Shown here piece by piece: positions 43,990 through 56,896 of a DNA stretch of 64,000 nt. The DNA is taken from assembly GCF_030272615.1 (NCBI RefSeq), contig NC_081410.1, positions 501,916,442 through 501,980,441 of the forward strand, read 5' to 3'. Within the stretch, counting starts at the first letter, position 1. Every line of letters starts with the position of its first letter. Source of the stretch: Cryptomeria japonica (taxonomy: Eukaryota > Streptophyta > Pinopsida > Cupressales > Cupressaceae). A model generated the notes under the pieces. That model was not told the origin of the DNA, made no database searches, and saw nothing but the letters and a program-made list of their open reading frames with translations. Made by a program: the position numbers and the translations under genes.

Positions 43990-46373
43990 ATGGTGGTCCC
44001 TACTCGTCAGCATCGATTTGAGTGCCAGAGACGTCACAATCGACCCTGAAACTATGAGCCAACGGTAAGTGATCAATCTTTTAGCCTCTTTATGTTTCCA
44101 ATTTTGAATTTTTTTGTTTATTTTTCATGTTTATCATGGGTTTTGGGTCGGGTGTCGCAGTTTATCATGTGAGACAGGATCCTGTCTCGTACAAGAAACT
44201 GGCAAATTATCTTTTATTGTTTAAGACCATTAGATTTGTCATACAAGAGTAACCCTTGTGTCTTACAATAGGTTAGTTAGGAGACCATTTTGTCGTGCGG
44301 AATCCAATAAAGTGTCGTTTGAGGCTATTTTCTCATACGAGAGCCATTCTTGACTCATACGAGATTCTGTTTAACTGTGTTTTGTCGTTCGAAAAACAGT
44401 GACCATTTTTAAAAGTGTAAACATGAAATTTTGCTTTTGTATTTGACTTATTTGGATTTCTGTGATGTTTAACTTCTCTTGTAGGCTCATGTGGAATGTT
44501 TTCTGATGATCATTGTTGGGTTTTTGTGCAGGTGTGCTTACCTCCTGTGCTCTTCAAATGTGTATATCCTCCCACTATGGCTTTGGTTCATGATTTGTCT
44601 GAGGTCGAGCAGGCTCATATTGATATGTGTGGGTTTACTCACTTGATGAAGTTACCTGATATCCGTGTGAACCATGGGATGCTAACAGCGTTGGTAGAGT
44701 GATTTCATTCAGAGAATAATACCTTTCATTTGCTAGTTGGGGAGTTGACTATCACTCCCGAGGATGTGTGCAGGATCCTTCGTATCCCTTTTCCTGGGGA
44801 TAAGGTGGATTATGATACTGCATTGTTACCTAGACTTAAGGCTCTTAGGAACATATTCAGGGATCCTGATATCTTGACTCGTTCTATGAGTTGGGATATA
44901 TTGATGGGCAGGTATAGTGAGGAGTATCTGTTGGCATGTGTCCTAGCAGGTTTCACTGGTTGCTTCTTGATGCCAAACAGAGGGCAAAAGGGTTTTCAAA
45001 GCGGATGGGGCCGTATGCAGGAGAGGTTGATAGAGACCCCTCAGAGACTTGGCTGGGGCTCTTTCTTATTGGCTCACATGTATCGAGAGATGCATGAGAT
45101 TGTCTACAGAGATGGGTAGAGCATGGCTATAGGGGTTTACATTTTACAGGTGTGGGCTTGGGAGCACCTTCCCATTTGTCGGCTGATAGTCGATGATAAC
45201 AGAGAGCACGGGCAACCTATTATCTACAAGTATGCGGGATATATTACACAGCCCCATCTGGGCAAGATAGACTTCTGGCGACGACAGCTCGATGATCTGA
45301 TATCTGTTATATGGAGACCGTATAGGGGGTTGGAGTCATGGGGTGACTGGCGGGTGGTGCGGAGAGATCTTTTTGTTACACGCCCACTGATTGGGAGATC
45401 GCAGATTATTGTGGAGTGATTCATCATTTCACGAGTGATGAGGCAGTACGGTCGGCCGTAGGGGATCTCTCAAGAGTATACGACATATGCTCGATATGTT
45501 GATGAGGAGAGATAGGGATGGTCACCTAGGCTATCCTATGCTTTAGCGATGCAGGAGCTGATAGGTTTACACCGCCTGAGGTGGGATTACCTAGAGGAAA
45601 TAGTAGATGCAGGGTATTGCCCTAGTACAGGGATTACTTTTAGTAGCATCCATTCCCTCGGTTTATGGATCCTAGAGAGCATGCTCCTCATATTGAGGAT
45701 GTGGAGGATGATGCCCCCACACCGGCACAGGGACAGGCACAAAGACAGGGCCATAGGCAGGGACAGGGCCAGAGACCAGATGCTCCATGACGGACTGGTG
45801 GTGATCCTGGTGCTAGCAGTAGTGGAGTGCGAGTTGATGTTGGATAGTAGAGGGGTGAGGGTGGATCCCTTGGGAGAGTAGGCGTGAGGTTGGGTGGTAG
45901 AGAGGAGGAGTGAGCAGCTCCGAGGTAGGTCTGACAACGGCGGGATGAGTAGGGTGGAGCCACAGGTGGAGATGGTGGTGGAGAGCCTACGAGAGAGCAG
46001 GGGGGCTGACACAGGTCAGTTGATGAGTGGACGCCTTGCAGAGTTGCAGTCATAGTTGACAGTGGCTCAAACTCAACTGGTAGAGCGAGACCGATAGCTA
46101 GTCGAGGTTAGGGTAGAGCGTGATCGCCAGATCATAGCATTGAGAGCCGAGTCGAGAGAAGAGATAGAGTCTCTTCGATAGGAGGTGTTGCTCCAGAGTA
46201 GTAGGGCTTCATATTATGTGGCGGCATATAGTGTTGCAGTTCCTGTTGCACAGCAGGTGCAACCCTATTCACAGTATATGGATAGATCAAAGGGAGCACG
46301 AGCACCACGCCAGGATCCCGGGCATCAGGCTTCTCCTCCTCCACTAGGCGATGAGGGAGAGGGCATCAGCTAG
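43990..46373 (+). pseudogene. Plant mobile domain (PMD) protein gene, antisense in Tat2
   Basis: A plus-strand gene opposite to gag-pol. Exon 1 (43990-44064, 25 codons, one TGA where CGA is likely) ends at a GTAAGT donor; exon 2 begins at 44532 after TTTTTGTGCAG and keeps the frame. Exon 2 encodes a PMD core: PPTMALVHDLSEVEQAH, a TFHL-type block (NNTFHLLVGELTITPEDV, about 44720-44770) and LRIPFPGDKVDYD. In-frame stops include TGA 44700-44702, TAG 45117-45119 and TGA 45417-45419. A frameshift near 45650 leads to a Gln-rich tract (45710-45780) and then a coiled coil with repeated E/R/V heptads (46030-46180). PMD proteins (the MAIN/MAIL1 family) act in transposon silencing and gene regulation, and PMD ORFs captured by retroelements are known. 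It is now broken. Confidence 0.75.
44065..44531 (+). other. Predicted intron of the PMD gene
   Basis: 467 bp, donor G|GTAAGT, acceptor TTTTTGTGCAG|G, phase 0. It contains a cluster of TCGTACGAG-like palindromes (44190-44400) also found in the Tat2 leader. Confidence 0.55.
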
Positions 46374-47966
46374 ATGATTCTTTTTGTAGCTAGGATATTT
46401 TTTGTAGACACACCCATTTTTTTGTAGCTGATACGATTCTTGCTCCGATGGGAGTTTGTATATGTCATTGGACATCATTTTGTACTCTTAGACTTGAGAT
46501 GATATATATATACGAGATCCGATTTGACTTCATTATACTTGTGTCAATTCAATTATGAGATGTTTCTATATGCTTTATTCTACATGTATGTATTTCTTTC
46601 AGCATGAATGTATGTATTGCAAATTATAATGAATGTCTATGTTTTTGTTTCTTTTCATATGCAAATAAATGAATGAAAATGAGTAGTGCAATTTTTTTTG
46701 TTTTTTTCTATGCAATAAGATGAATGCAAATGATTTAATAATAAAATGAATGAATGAATCTATATGAAATGTTATGTATGTAGCAAAACATCTCAAAACA
46801 CAAGTACTTGATTGAAAAAATAATGATAAAAAAAAGGCCACCTAGCGTAAGAAATGATGACGCTCTCAGCTCTCATTCATAAGATAAGGAGATTATTACT
46901 ATACTGAAATCACTCTAGATTCAAAAAAATACAGAATGAAATGCAAAATGATGTGCAAAATGCAACCTAAACCTAGTCATTGGATTTAAAATACTTAAGA
47001 TTCATCACTGAGCATAATGAACACAATAGGCAGGTTAGAGTTCCTTTCTTTTTCAATGTGCAATATTAGCTATCTTGTCTGCAATGACCCTTTTTTTTGT
47101 TCATATTCTTGGACAGATTTTGCAGGGACCCGAATTGCATCATAAAGAAATTCCCTCAAAACGGACAAAGAAATGATATGGACCTCCCTGTAGAATACAA
47201 ATAAGCGTAGTCAAGGTATGTGAGGTGATTTCACCTTAATGTGAAGGCTTTTATCATAGACACCCAACTAATTTATATGTTTCCAGATCATTGGGATCAT
47301 TACTACAAGAAGAAAACAAAGAAAATATTACGCCCCCAATCCTTGCTCCTCTTAGTCACAATAGACTTCCTCGAGTTACTCAGAGGGACAATAATCGAAA
47401 ATCAATATAAAAGACAACATACAAAGAAAATTTTCATTCATAGCCCAAACTGTTTAGTAATTGTTTTTCGTTATGTTGTTTGCTTGTGAACTCAGTGATA
47501 AAAACTCTGTAGTAGTCAGGAGACAGGTAACTGACTTGGAGTGGACGACCAGGTTTCACTGACGGAATAATGACTTGGTTGACATTGCTTAGGATATGTA
47601 ATGTGCTCTGTCGAGTAACTTAAGACTACGACGTTGATTAGTTTCAATTCATGAGGGTTCCAACAAACCAGGATGTCACAAAAGTGACTAAAAAATATGT
47701 ACAAGCGAAAGCAAAAGATACTTGAAAGTGGGAAATGCCAACATTGCATTGATAGATGGAGCGTTTGAGTACAAGAGGCGCCTGTTTGCCAGGTTTTCAC
47801 CTGCTTGGTAGAGATTCATTTATTTTTTTTACTAAGGTGCCTGTTTGCCATGTTTTCACCAGGGCATTTCTTTTTTTTTTTTGGTTTCTTCAGGACTTTT
47901 TCTAATTTTTTTAGAATTTTTTTCAAGACTTTTTCCAACTATCCAAGTTTGCTAGAGCAGAGAGTG
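46374..47966. other. Tat2 region between PMD gene and integrase end
   Basis: AT-rich, no supported gene. It contains ATGAATG-type simple repeats (46560-46780), two copies of the 20-mer CTGTTTGCCAGGTTTTCACC (47782-47801; 47841-47860 with one mismatch) and T-rich runs. It probably contains the 3' ends of both converging transcription units. Confidence 0.6.
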
Positions 47967-49094
47967 CTAAGCGAAGAATTTCTTCAAGTGGATGGTGTTA
48001 ATCGGTTCACAGAGTTGTTCTCCTTCCAAGTTTGAGAGTTGATAGGCACCAGAGCCGAATACTACACTAACAATGTAGGGACCCAGCCAATTGGGTTCAA
48101 ACTTCCCTTTATTGTCACAAAACTGTTGATTTTTTGGATTTTCTCTCAGAACTAGGTCACCAACTTGAAATTCTCTTTGTTGAACTTTCTTGTTATACCC
48201 CCTGGACATTCTCTTCTGATACACTCTAAGATGATCAAACGCCACTTGCCGACGCTCATCCAGCAATTTGAGTTCTTGCAATCTAGATATTCTATGATCT
48301 TCATCAGTAACAAGACCTTGCAACGAAACTCTTAGAGATGGTATTTCTACTTCAATAGGTAATACTGCTTCGAACCCGTACACCAAAGAAAAAGGTGTAG
48401 CCCCAATAGGTGTTCAGATACTGGTTCTATCAACCCATAGTGTAGGATTGAGCTACAGATGCCAATCCTTCCCAGACTTGTTCACTATTCTGTGCAAGAT
48501 AGTTAGTAGGTTTTTGTTAGAGGCCTTAGCTTGTCCATTACCTTGAGGGTAATATACTGATGACTAGTGTTGCTTTATTTTGAATTTCTCACAAAGCTTG
48601 TCCAGATCTTTATTTTTGAATTGTCCTCCATTATTAGTCACGATGGACGAAGGTGTCCCATACCTGCAAATTATATAGTTTAGGATGAATAAGGCGATTT
48701 GTTTACCAGTTTCCTTGGTGAGTGGAACTACCTCTACCCACTTGGTGAAATACTCAGTGGCAATTATGATGAATTTATGTCCGTTGGATGAAGCTGGATA
48801 TATCTGACCAATGAGATCAAAGGCCCATTGCTGAAAAGGCCAGTGTGTTATAAATGGTATGAGGTCCCTTGCCAGGGCATGTATGAGATTTCCATGAAGC
48901 TAACATTTCTCACAAGCCTTAGCAAATTTAGTGGCATCTTTTTCCATATCTGGCTATTAGTAGCTAGCTCGTAATAGTTTCCAAGCTAAAGTAAAACCAT
49001 TCGAATGAGATCCACAAATACCTTCATGGACTTCCTATAATGCATGTTTAGATTCTTCAATTTCTAGACATCTAAGCAAAGTACCATCCAAACC
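47967..49094 (-). pseudogene. Tat2 integrase
   Basis: Integrase similar to that of Tat1. The Cys pair appears as CEKC (about 48905-48920), the first core Asp in WAFDLIG (about 48810-48835). The second core block reads VTNNGGQF (about 48618-48643), where TDNGG is usual: Asp to Asn. The third acidic site reads QAKASNK, Lys as in Tat1. The C-terminal domain (48386-47967) is open for 139 codons with GDLVLRENP. Several TAG/TAA codons interrupt the N-terminal half. It is predicted inactive. Confidence 0.86.
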
Positions 49095-49695
49095 TCATCT
49101 AAATAAATCGTTAGCTATGATAACATACCACGAAGCGTTTTGAGTTAGGTTTCTTTTCTCGTTACGAGTAAGGTTTTCAGGGATAATTTGATCACATAGA
49201 TAGGAATAGATGTGGCTGTATCGGAATGAGTCGTGTCCAATAATTGAAAAGACTATTTGGGTCTCAGGAGAATCGTAAGCAGGGAAATATAACTCTTCCA
49301 CCAGGAAATCAAAGCAAAAATTGGACTCATGTAGCTCAGGTATAGATGCCAAGGTAGCCATAGCATCTGCTGCTCTATTCGCTGATCTAGGAATTTGTTG
49401 GAATGATACAAAAGCAAAATACTTCTTGAAATCATCTACCACCCTCTTGTAAGGCGTCAATTTCTCATCTCGAGTTTGATATGTATTGTTGATTTGATTG
49501 ATGACTAGCTAAGAATCTCCATAAATATGTAATTCAACAACCTTCCATTCAATGGCTAGTTTTATTCCATTCACCAAAGCTTCATATTCTGCAATGTTGT
49601 TTGTGCAAGGGAATGGAATCTCATAAGACTTTGGAATTCAGTACTTCTGAGGCATAATGAATAGTATGCTAGCACCTAAACCATTTTGAGTAAGG
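49095..49695 (-). pseudogene. Tat2 second RNase H-like domain (aRNH)
   Basis: It begins after the solo LTR with NGLGASILFI (about 49655-49685) and continues through PCTNNIAEYEALV, LVINQINNTYQTRDEK and PRSANRAADAMATLAS. The metal-ligand region reads IYGDS*LV, keeping GDS. The domain start (PWNMFFDGS) is on the other side of the solo LTR at about 50824-50855. There is an in-frame stop after GDS where Gln is expected. Confidence 0.82.
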
Positions 49696-50823
49696 GAAGC
49701 TGTAGACACTTAAAAATAATTATTTTAATTATTTTTAATTCCTCACATATTTAATTTGATTAATTATGTTAATTAAAATTCTTCTGAATATTAATTAAAT
49801 ATAATTAATATTGTCACTATAGCATATGATTTATTTAATAAATCAATCCCTTTCTTTATTCTTCTAAAAATTCAAATCCTCACAAATCTTGCTCCTAGCT
49901 AATTAATTTCAATTAATTAGTTAACCTACATGATTCCTACAAATCATCTTCTTAATTCATCATTAACCTAATAAATTCCTCTAGAAACTCCCTAAACTCA
50001 CTTACAATTATTCTTCTAATTTTTTATTCCCTCCACTCATTCTTTCTCCTAGTCAAATTCTCCTACAAATATAAATCCCACCTAACATTTCCTCTAATCC
50101 CCCTCTTAATGAGTCGTTAATGGCTAATCATCGTGATTAGCCACAAAGTCAACTCTTTGTCCTTTCATCCAGCCACTAGCTTTAAATGCTCTTTTTCTAG
50201 ATGAATGTAAGATTTTCAAAATCTCACATTCCTCTAGGCATTTCCCTCTCCCAAGGAATTTTTAATTCCTTTTTATTCTTCTAATCCCCATAATATCTGT
50301 TTTTGGAGATTTTTTAATTCCTCCAATGCATCTTGTAGAGTGTGGAGATATGAAATGCCTTTTAGGGCATATTTCTTGGTCTCCACAGCCTCTCTTGGAC
50401 CTTGTGTGACCTCACAAGTAAATCTTAGCCCTTCACCTCAAATTCATCCTAGCCATCCATTTTCCTCTCCTCTTCCTATAAAATAGGGTTCCATTCCTTC
50501 ATTTGAACATCTTGAAATCCAGTAAGCTTATGCTGCCCTTTTGAGCCCAGGAAATCATCTTGGCAATGTGATCATCTCATCCTTATCATTCATCCTAATC
50601 ATTTGTGCACAATATTGGAGAGCCATCCACATCCAACAATCAAAGAAGCGCATCAAGTGGAGCATTATAAAGGGGCACCTTCACTTCATCAAGCTCAATC
50701 CGAAGGAGAAGGTAAAATAGCAAGGTGAAATGGTCTTTTAATGATATTTTAGCATTCTGCATGTTTATTTCATTATGTTTTGATCAGTTTACCTTTCAAA
50801 TCTGTTTTTCCCTCTTCAGAACC
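49696..50823 (+). mobile_element. Solo LTR inserted in Tat2 with 5-bp duplication
   Basis: A 1118-bp TGTAGACACT...CCTCTTCA unit (49701-50818) flanked by GAAGC (49696-49700) and GAACC (50819-50823), a 4/5 duplication. It separates FFDGS from SLTQNG of the second RNase H, and removing 1123 bp restores the frame. In plus orientation it has a TATA box, CCTATAAAATAGG, at about 50477-50489. No internal region remains, so it is an LTR left by recombination. Its family is not assigned and it does not match the other LTRs in the window. Confidence 0.75.
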
Positions 50824-52280
50824 ATCAAAGAACATATTCCAGGGTTGTTGAGTAAGATGCATTATTGATTCATCTGGGAACTCAATGTGTAGTGGTTGAG
50901 TATCCTCAAGTGGAGCTTCAGCAAGTTGATCAGCAATTACCTATCCTTTTATGGCTTTACATTCCACATATTCAATGTCAAACTCTATAAGGATCATTAC
51001 CCACTTTGCCAATCGTTTGGTGAGTGTTGCTTTATTAAGAAGATACTTGAGTGGATCAATTTTGGCCACCAACTTGACTGAATGTGCGAGCATATAGTGC
51101 CTCAGTTTTTGTGATGCAAAGTCTAATTCCAAGCATGCTTTTTCTATTATACTGTAGCTCATTTCATAAGACACCAATGTCCTGTTGATGTAATAAATAG
51201 CTCTTTCCTTTTTGTTGTCATCCTGTTGCACCAGAAGTGCCCCCAATGATGAATCAGTTGCTAATATATATAAGATTAGTGGCTCACCCTGAATAGGTGG
51301 CATCAATATCGGTGGATTAGATAGGTACTCTTTTATCTGCTGAAGATGTTGTTCACACTGCTGATCCCAGTTGTATATTATTCCTTTTCTCAATACTTTT
51401 GTAAAAGGTTGAGCCTTGTTTTCTAGTTGAGAAATGAATCTTCTAATGGATTGGAGATGTCCTTGTAAACTTCTCATTTGACTGATGTTCTTTCGAGGCG
51501 ACATTTCCATTATAGCTTGGACCTTTTTAGGATCAACCTCGATGCCCTTCTTTGAAATGACACAGCCAAGTAGTTTACCAGATGTCACTCCGAATGCACA
51601 CTTCTTTGGATTTAATCAGAGCTTGAACTTTTCCATTCTGTCAAGTATAGGACCTAACTCTTGAATATGTGTTGATCTTTTCATAGTCTTCCCTAAGGTG
51701 TCATCAACATAATCTTCCATATTCTTATGCATCATGTCATGAAAGATAGTTGTAACTGCTCTCTGATAGGTCGCTCCTGCGTTCTTTAACCCAAATGGCA
51801 TAACGTTCTAGCAAAAGGTTCCCCATGCACAAGTGAAAGCTGTATTTTCTTGATCTCTAGGAGAGATTTTAATCTGATTGTAGCCAGAAAATCCGTCCAT
51901 TAGTGAGTAAATCTCATACCTAGCTGTCATGTCAACTATCATATCAATATTTGGCAATGGAAAGTCATCTTTTGGACATGCTTTATTGAGATCTCTAAAA
52001 TCTGTACAAAGTCTGATAGATTTATCTGCCTTCGACATAGGTACTATGTTGGAAATCCATTCAGCATAATCTATTGCTCTGATAAATCCAGCTTTGAGTA
52101 GTTTCTCTAGTTCAGCTTTGACCAATAGTGCGACATGCGGGTGCATCTTACGGATTTTTTGTTTAACTAGTTCTACACCTGGTGTGATTGAGAGATGGTG
52201 CATAATGAGATCAGGATCCAAGCCTAGCATATCAGAGTACGTCCATGCAAAATTTATTTTCTTCTCTAAGAATAGCTAAG
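50824..52280 (-). pseudogene. Tat2 reverse transcriptase and RNase H
   Basis: RT (about 52230-51500) has KIRKMHPHVALLVKAELEKLL, SLMDGFSGYNQI and the catalytic EDYVDDTLGK near 51690-51720. RNase H (about 51290-50941) has ILYILATDSSLGALLVQQD, YYINRTLVSYE and LVAKIDPLKYLL. The frame is continuous with flanking domains but has several stops, such as the break between 51808 and 51801 (WGTFC*NVMPFGLKN, where Trp is expected). It is close in sequence to Tat1 RT. Confidence 0.9.
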
Positions 52281-54516
52281 TGAAATCCTTCATTTCCTCT
52301 GCCGATAGTGATTGAGCTATGTGAATAATTTGTGGTGTCTCTTGATTCCCGATATTCATTGGCTGAGTTGGCTCGATCAATATGGAAGACCACTCCTAAA
52401 AATGACTGGGCAGTATACCAAGTATCTCACCTTCAGGCGCCTCAGAGAGGTTTTTACCTTTGGGTACGTCCTTTATTTTCTCTTTTTTAGATTCTAACAC
52501 TGCCACTGTATGGTTTTCGCCATCAGATCTTTTATTTTTATTTTTCTTGTTTTTGCGACTAGGATACTTGATATCCTCTTCAGTCATATTTTCACTCCAT
52601 TCACTGGTGGAAGAGTTCATAGGTTTGACTGCATTGAGATAATAGGATAATGTATAGTCATTGGCAAAAGTAGGTATATCCATGGGTTGATTCTATAAAG
52701 TACAGTCAATCAATTCGGGATGTATTAAGGAAAATTTTTGGATAGTTTCAAAAGCGTTCACGGTATTGTTATCACAACTGCGGATCGAAAAGTCAAGTTC
52801 GAGAATGATACCTTGCGTAAGTGTCTCAAGACCAGGAAGAGTCAGATCATGATTATTAAAGTTCACGTTAATACTTAATCGATCTGATCCAATAGACATA
52901 CTTGTAACGTCATTTACTATGTCGGACTAGACGTCATGTCGTGGTTTAACAGTAATAAGACTAGTAGGCAACTTTTCATTATTTGTATCAGATGATTCAG
53001 AATTTGAGGATGAGTGGGTATCATCATGAACATGACTATTATTAGAGTCCTCAGAATCATCAGAGTTATCGGATGAAGTTTCCAAGTCTCTTTCAGGTGA
53101 TTTAGTAAGCATATGTATGGTATCAATACTAACATCTTTAATGCTACAAATTCCTTTATATTGTAGTTCATTTGTTATTTGTATCTAACACACCTGTTGA
53201 CATGATCTCATTGTTTCTGTGACTTTTTGTCATCTACTCCATTCAGCTTCTTCTGGAGTAATAACTGGTTCTTGTTCTGCAGCTTCTAACTCTTCCTATG
53301 TAGTGCTATAACTAATTTGTTCTGTTTTAGGATAAGGACACATAGATGAGAAGCTTTCTGGTATTGTTCCTTCTTTCAATGCTTTTTCATAATTTGCTTG
53401 CCTCTTTTGTCTAATTTCTTGTATTTCCCTCTCTAGTTTTATGCACATCAGGTCTTGAGTATCATCTATGACACCACTAGATTCTTCTGGAGTTTTTGTA
53501 GAAAATGTGTTTGAAAGATAGTCAGGACCCCATTCATGCTCGTTTGAATCAGTCTCCGAATCATCTACTTGTTTCCTGCCAGTATATGTGACTGGAACTT
53601 TTAATGGTGCAAACAATTCTCTAATTCTCACAACTTCATCTATTATATCCTTAGGAACCTCAACTTCTTGTATTATTGTAGTTGATACCGTTGAAGCTTG
53701 AGCACCGACTATTTCTTCTTTCTTGACAGTTGATTCCTCTTTCTCTTTTCTACACTCTTCTTTTGTTTGTTTAGTGTTTGCTTCATGTAATGTTAAAGGC
53801 GATATCTTTTTCAAGCCTTTAGACTTAGAAACATGTTTTTGTTCTGATGTCCTTTTAGGATTGAATCCCAGTCTAGCCTTATCATGTGTGGATTTGGTTT
53901 GTAGCTGAATTGGTTCAGTAATACCTCCTTTTTGTTTGCCCAAAGGACCAGTACCTGAGCACCCCATGCACTGAATCATTTTGTAACCATGACCATATTG
54001 GTTTGAGGAAATCTCACAATGTCGTACCTCCTCATTTGGACTATCTTCCTTAAAGAGCCAATTAAGCATAGCATCCTCTTCTATTTCATGTGCCAAGGAG
54101 GTAGAAGACTGTATGAAGAGACCATCATATATAGTATTCGGAGCTAAAGTTTGTGTTCTCATAGCCTCTGATGGCTTGCCCAACTGTTTTAGCGATGGAG
54201 GGAGAGAAACTAATGATAGTACCAATTCTATCTTGTAGCCATCCATTCCGGTATCTGTAATCTTCAATCTCTTTTCTAAGTCTTTCATCAATGTTTCTGG
54301 ATCTTCATTTGGAGAGGCTGCCCTATTATGAGGCACAAAAGTATCTGCACCTTTTGTCAATGCATTACAGATGACATTTGTATCAGCAGGAATATTGACT
54401 TCAGCTCCATTATAAGGAAACTTTAAGCATTGGTGATATGTTGACAGTACTGCCTTCATTTCATGAATCCATGGCCTGCCTAGTAATATATTGTATGACA
54501 ATGGAATATCGAGAAC
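52281..54516 (-). pseudogene. Tat2 PR-RT spacer with G-patch motif
   Basis: A ~740-codon spacer. The segment 54501-53296 is open for 401 codons. It starts inside the protease end (NILLGRPWIHEM) and includes a G-patch-like YGHGYKMIQCMGCSGTGPLG near 53925-53985, followed by a RLGFN block (about 53860). A Lys/Glu-rich segment and acidic Ser-rich low-complexity stretches (53112-52927) follow. Tat1 has a G-patch in the same position, so the domain predates both. Stops separate four shorter open segments to 52396. Confidence 0.75.
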
Positions 54517-54969
54517 CTAGAAAAAGACGTCTCTCTCTACTGGTCCCACTATGATTGGTAATGATACCAAACCTTTGGAGGTCCTCTCTTCTTCATCATA
54601 GGATTTAATTGTTATTTTCTTGCCTGGATCAATGATATTTTCAGAGAATCCTAGTTGTGTAAGCAGATGATAATCACAGATATTCAACCCCGCGCCTCCA
54701 TCTATCAAAACATGTTTAACTCTGTGTTTGTGGATCATGGTTTTAGTATGCAATGGCTGGTTATGTGGATGATTTAATGAATTGGCATCTTCCTCAGAGA
54801 AGGTCAAATAGTGAGGTGAAGTCAGATGACCCACTATAGACTAAAACCGATCAATGTCTAAATCTTTTGGAATGTTGGTAGTGAGCAATGCTTTGTCTAG
54901 GTTTTCCTTGTGAGCAGATGAGAGCTGTAGCAATTCAAAAATTGAAATTTGAGCATTTGTCCTTTTCAA
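54517..54969 (-). pseudogene. Tat2 aspartic protease
   Basis: Retropepsin-type: VLIDGGAGLNICDYHLLTQL with a D-G-G-A active site near 54685-54715, and ITIKSYDEEERTSKG downstream. It is continuous in frame with gag through SSAHKEN (AAG at the site where Tat1 has TAA). A TAG at about 54841-54846 interrupts the N-terminal part. Confidence 0.86.
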
Positions 54970-56896
54970 CTATTCAACCACGCTGTATCCAGAGGATGAT
55001 GATGAGGTTAATCTTTTAAATTTGTCCAAGGTTGATTCCTTTTGTTTGTTTGGCAAGGCTGTTGGATTTGACGTTTCTTGAGCCGATTTGGAAGAACTAG
55101 CTCCTTGGAGGATAACTTTCTTTTGAGATCTGGTTAGAGATTTTGCATATCGTGATTCATTTCGTTTATCTTTAAATATAGTCACATTGCAATATTCTGA
55201 GTGTGAAGGCTCAATCATGTTGATAACATTCTCCTGGCTGGCATAAGCATAATTTACCTTGGTACCTCCTTTGGTCTTTGAGGAATCACCTTGTTCATAA
55301 GTAGGCAAAGGGTCTTTAAATTCTTTATGATCAGCATTGGTTGGATGATTCCCAACAAGAACTTTACCAGCATCTATGAGATCTTGAATCTCATATTTTA
55401 GCTTCATGCAATTGTTTATGTTATGACCCTTATTCCGATGGAAGTCACATTATTCATTTTCTCTCCACCATCTTGGTTTGACATCCAGATCATATGGTCT
55501 GGAGTTATCTGGTAGTGTTATCAAGTTGTTTGCCAATAGAGTTTTGAAAGAAGACTCATATGATTCTTCAAGAGGAGTAAAATCGCGCTTAGGTTTAGAA
55601 AGCCAAGGCTTTTCTTTGAACCATTCCTTTGTTTTCTTTGGTGGATTTTCTACTACAATCTCAGTGGCTTTAAGTGCTTGTGTACCACTAGCTAGGTTGA
55701 ATATTGTGGATTTTGAGTTGGTTTTGACAGTGTCTAGTACTCCATCATTAACAACATTCTTGTTGTTGTCTTTGGCAAATTTCCAATACTTGTTCTTCTC
55801 TTTAGAGCTAGATCATGTTTGTGTTTCTTTCCAAGGTGTGATATCTCCCTTCTTTATGAGCACATCTTCTATTTGAATGGCATTATCTACCATTTTGTTA
55901 AATGATGCGTGTACTTGCATTTGTACGCTATATTTCAGTTCAGGGACCAAGTTATTGACAAATATATCCACTTTCTTAGAGTTTGGAATAGGTCGTGGGT
56001 ACCTGGAGAACATCCTTCTCTAGCGTTGGAGAAAAGTAAGAAGAGGTTCCCCTGTTTTCTGTTGAGTATTACAAAGATTGATCATAGTCACAGGATGTCG
56101 AATGTTGTATGAGTATTGTTGTAAAAATAGTTGGATTAGATCTTCGAATGTTTTTATTCCTTTGGGTAGACTTGAGAACCATTCCATTGCTTGACCCCCT
56201 AAACTCCTTGGGAAGAGATGCATGAGGTAGGTTTGATCATGCATGAATTACATACAAGCAGCACTAAATTCCCTAACATGATCTTGAGGATCTGAGGTAC
56301 CATCATATTTGTCAAATTTTGAGATTTCCACTCGTGAAGGGAATGGAGGCATGTGTAATTCTTGTCAAATGGGAAGGGACATATTGTTTCGGGGACTTGT
56401 CCTTATTCTTCATCTTTGTGAGCTCTGTCCGCAAAGCTAGTAACTATTTGTGTACCATGATTATAAGTGAGTCTTCCCTTTTAGTAACAAGTGTCTGAAC
56501 ATCATATCTAATAGGAAGTTTGGCACCTTGATTTGCTAGTTCTAAGAAATAGTCTTCCTTTTCTCGGGTCATGATAGTTTTCATCATTTTTCTAAAGTCT
56601 TTGTCTTTCTGACAGTTAAGGATTTCTTTTTCTAGAGGTTCAGCAACTTCGTTAATCTCACTTGATGATGATGAGTCATTATGATTTTCAGGAATATTAT
56701 GGTCATTTTTGTTTCCATCATTGTATTCTGTCTCATGTATAGTAGGAGATTTCGGTTCATCAAAAATTGGTCTGCCTGATGACGATGGCATGTCAGTGAG
56801 GGGATCCTTCACGTAGAATGGATTATCTTGATAAGTGAAGGTTTGTTCTTTGCCTTTGGCTTGTTTCTTACGAGAACTCCTAGTTTGAATAGGCAT
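54970..56896 (-). pseudogene. Tat2 gag
   Basis: Starts MPIQTRSSRKKQAKG at 56896, similar to the Tat1 gag start. The capsid core appears in 56244-56020 (TYLMHLFPRSLGGQAMEWFS) and 56013-55813 (NLVPELKYSVQM). A zinc-knuckle-like region sits near 55390-55460 (H.NKGHN-type, partly broken), then the basic and Ser-rich C-terminus (55407-54970). A one-base deletion near 56365 in the PFPFDKN/LHMPPFP block shifts the frame, and TAG/TAA stops occur near 56245 and 56015. It is nonfunctional. Confidence 0.85.

Noticed and set aside
45587-46053. Overlapping minus-strand ORFs (141 and 121 aa, Ser/Pro/Thr-rich)
   Set aside because: They are antisense shadows of the GC-richer C-terminal part of the PMD gene and have no domain features.
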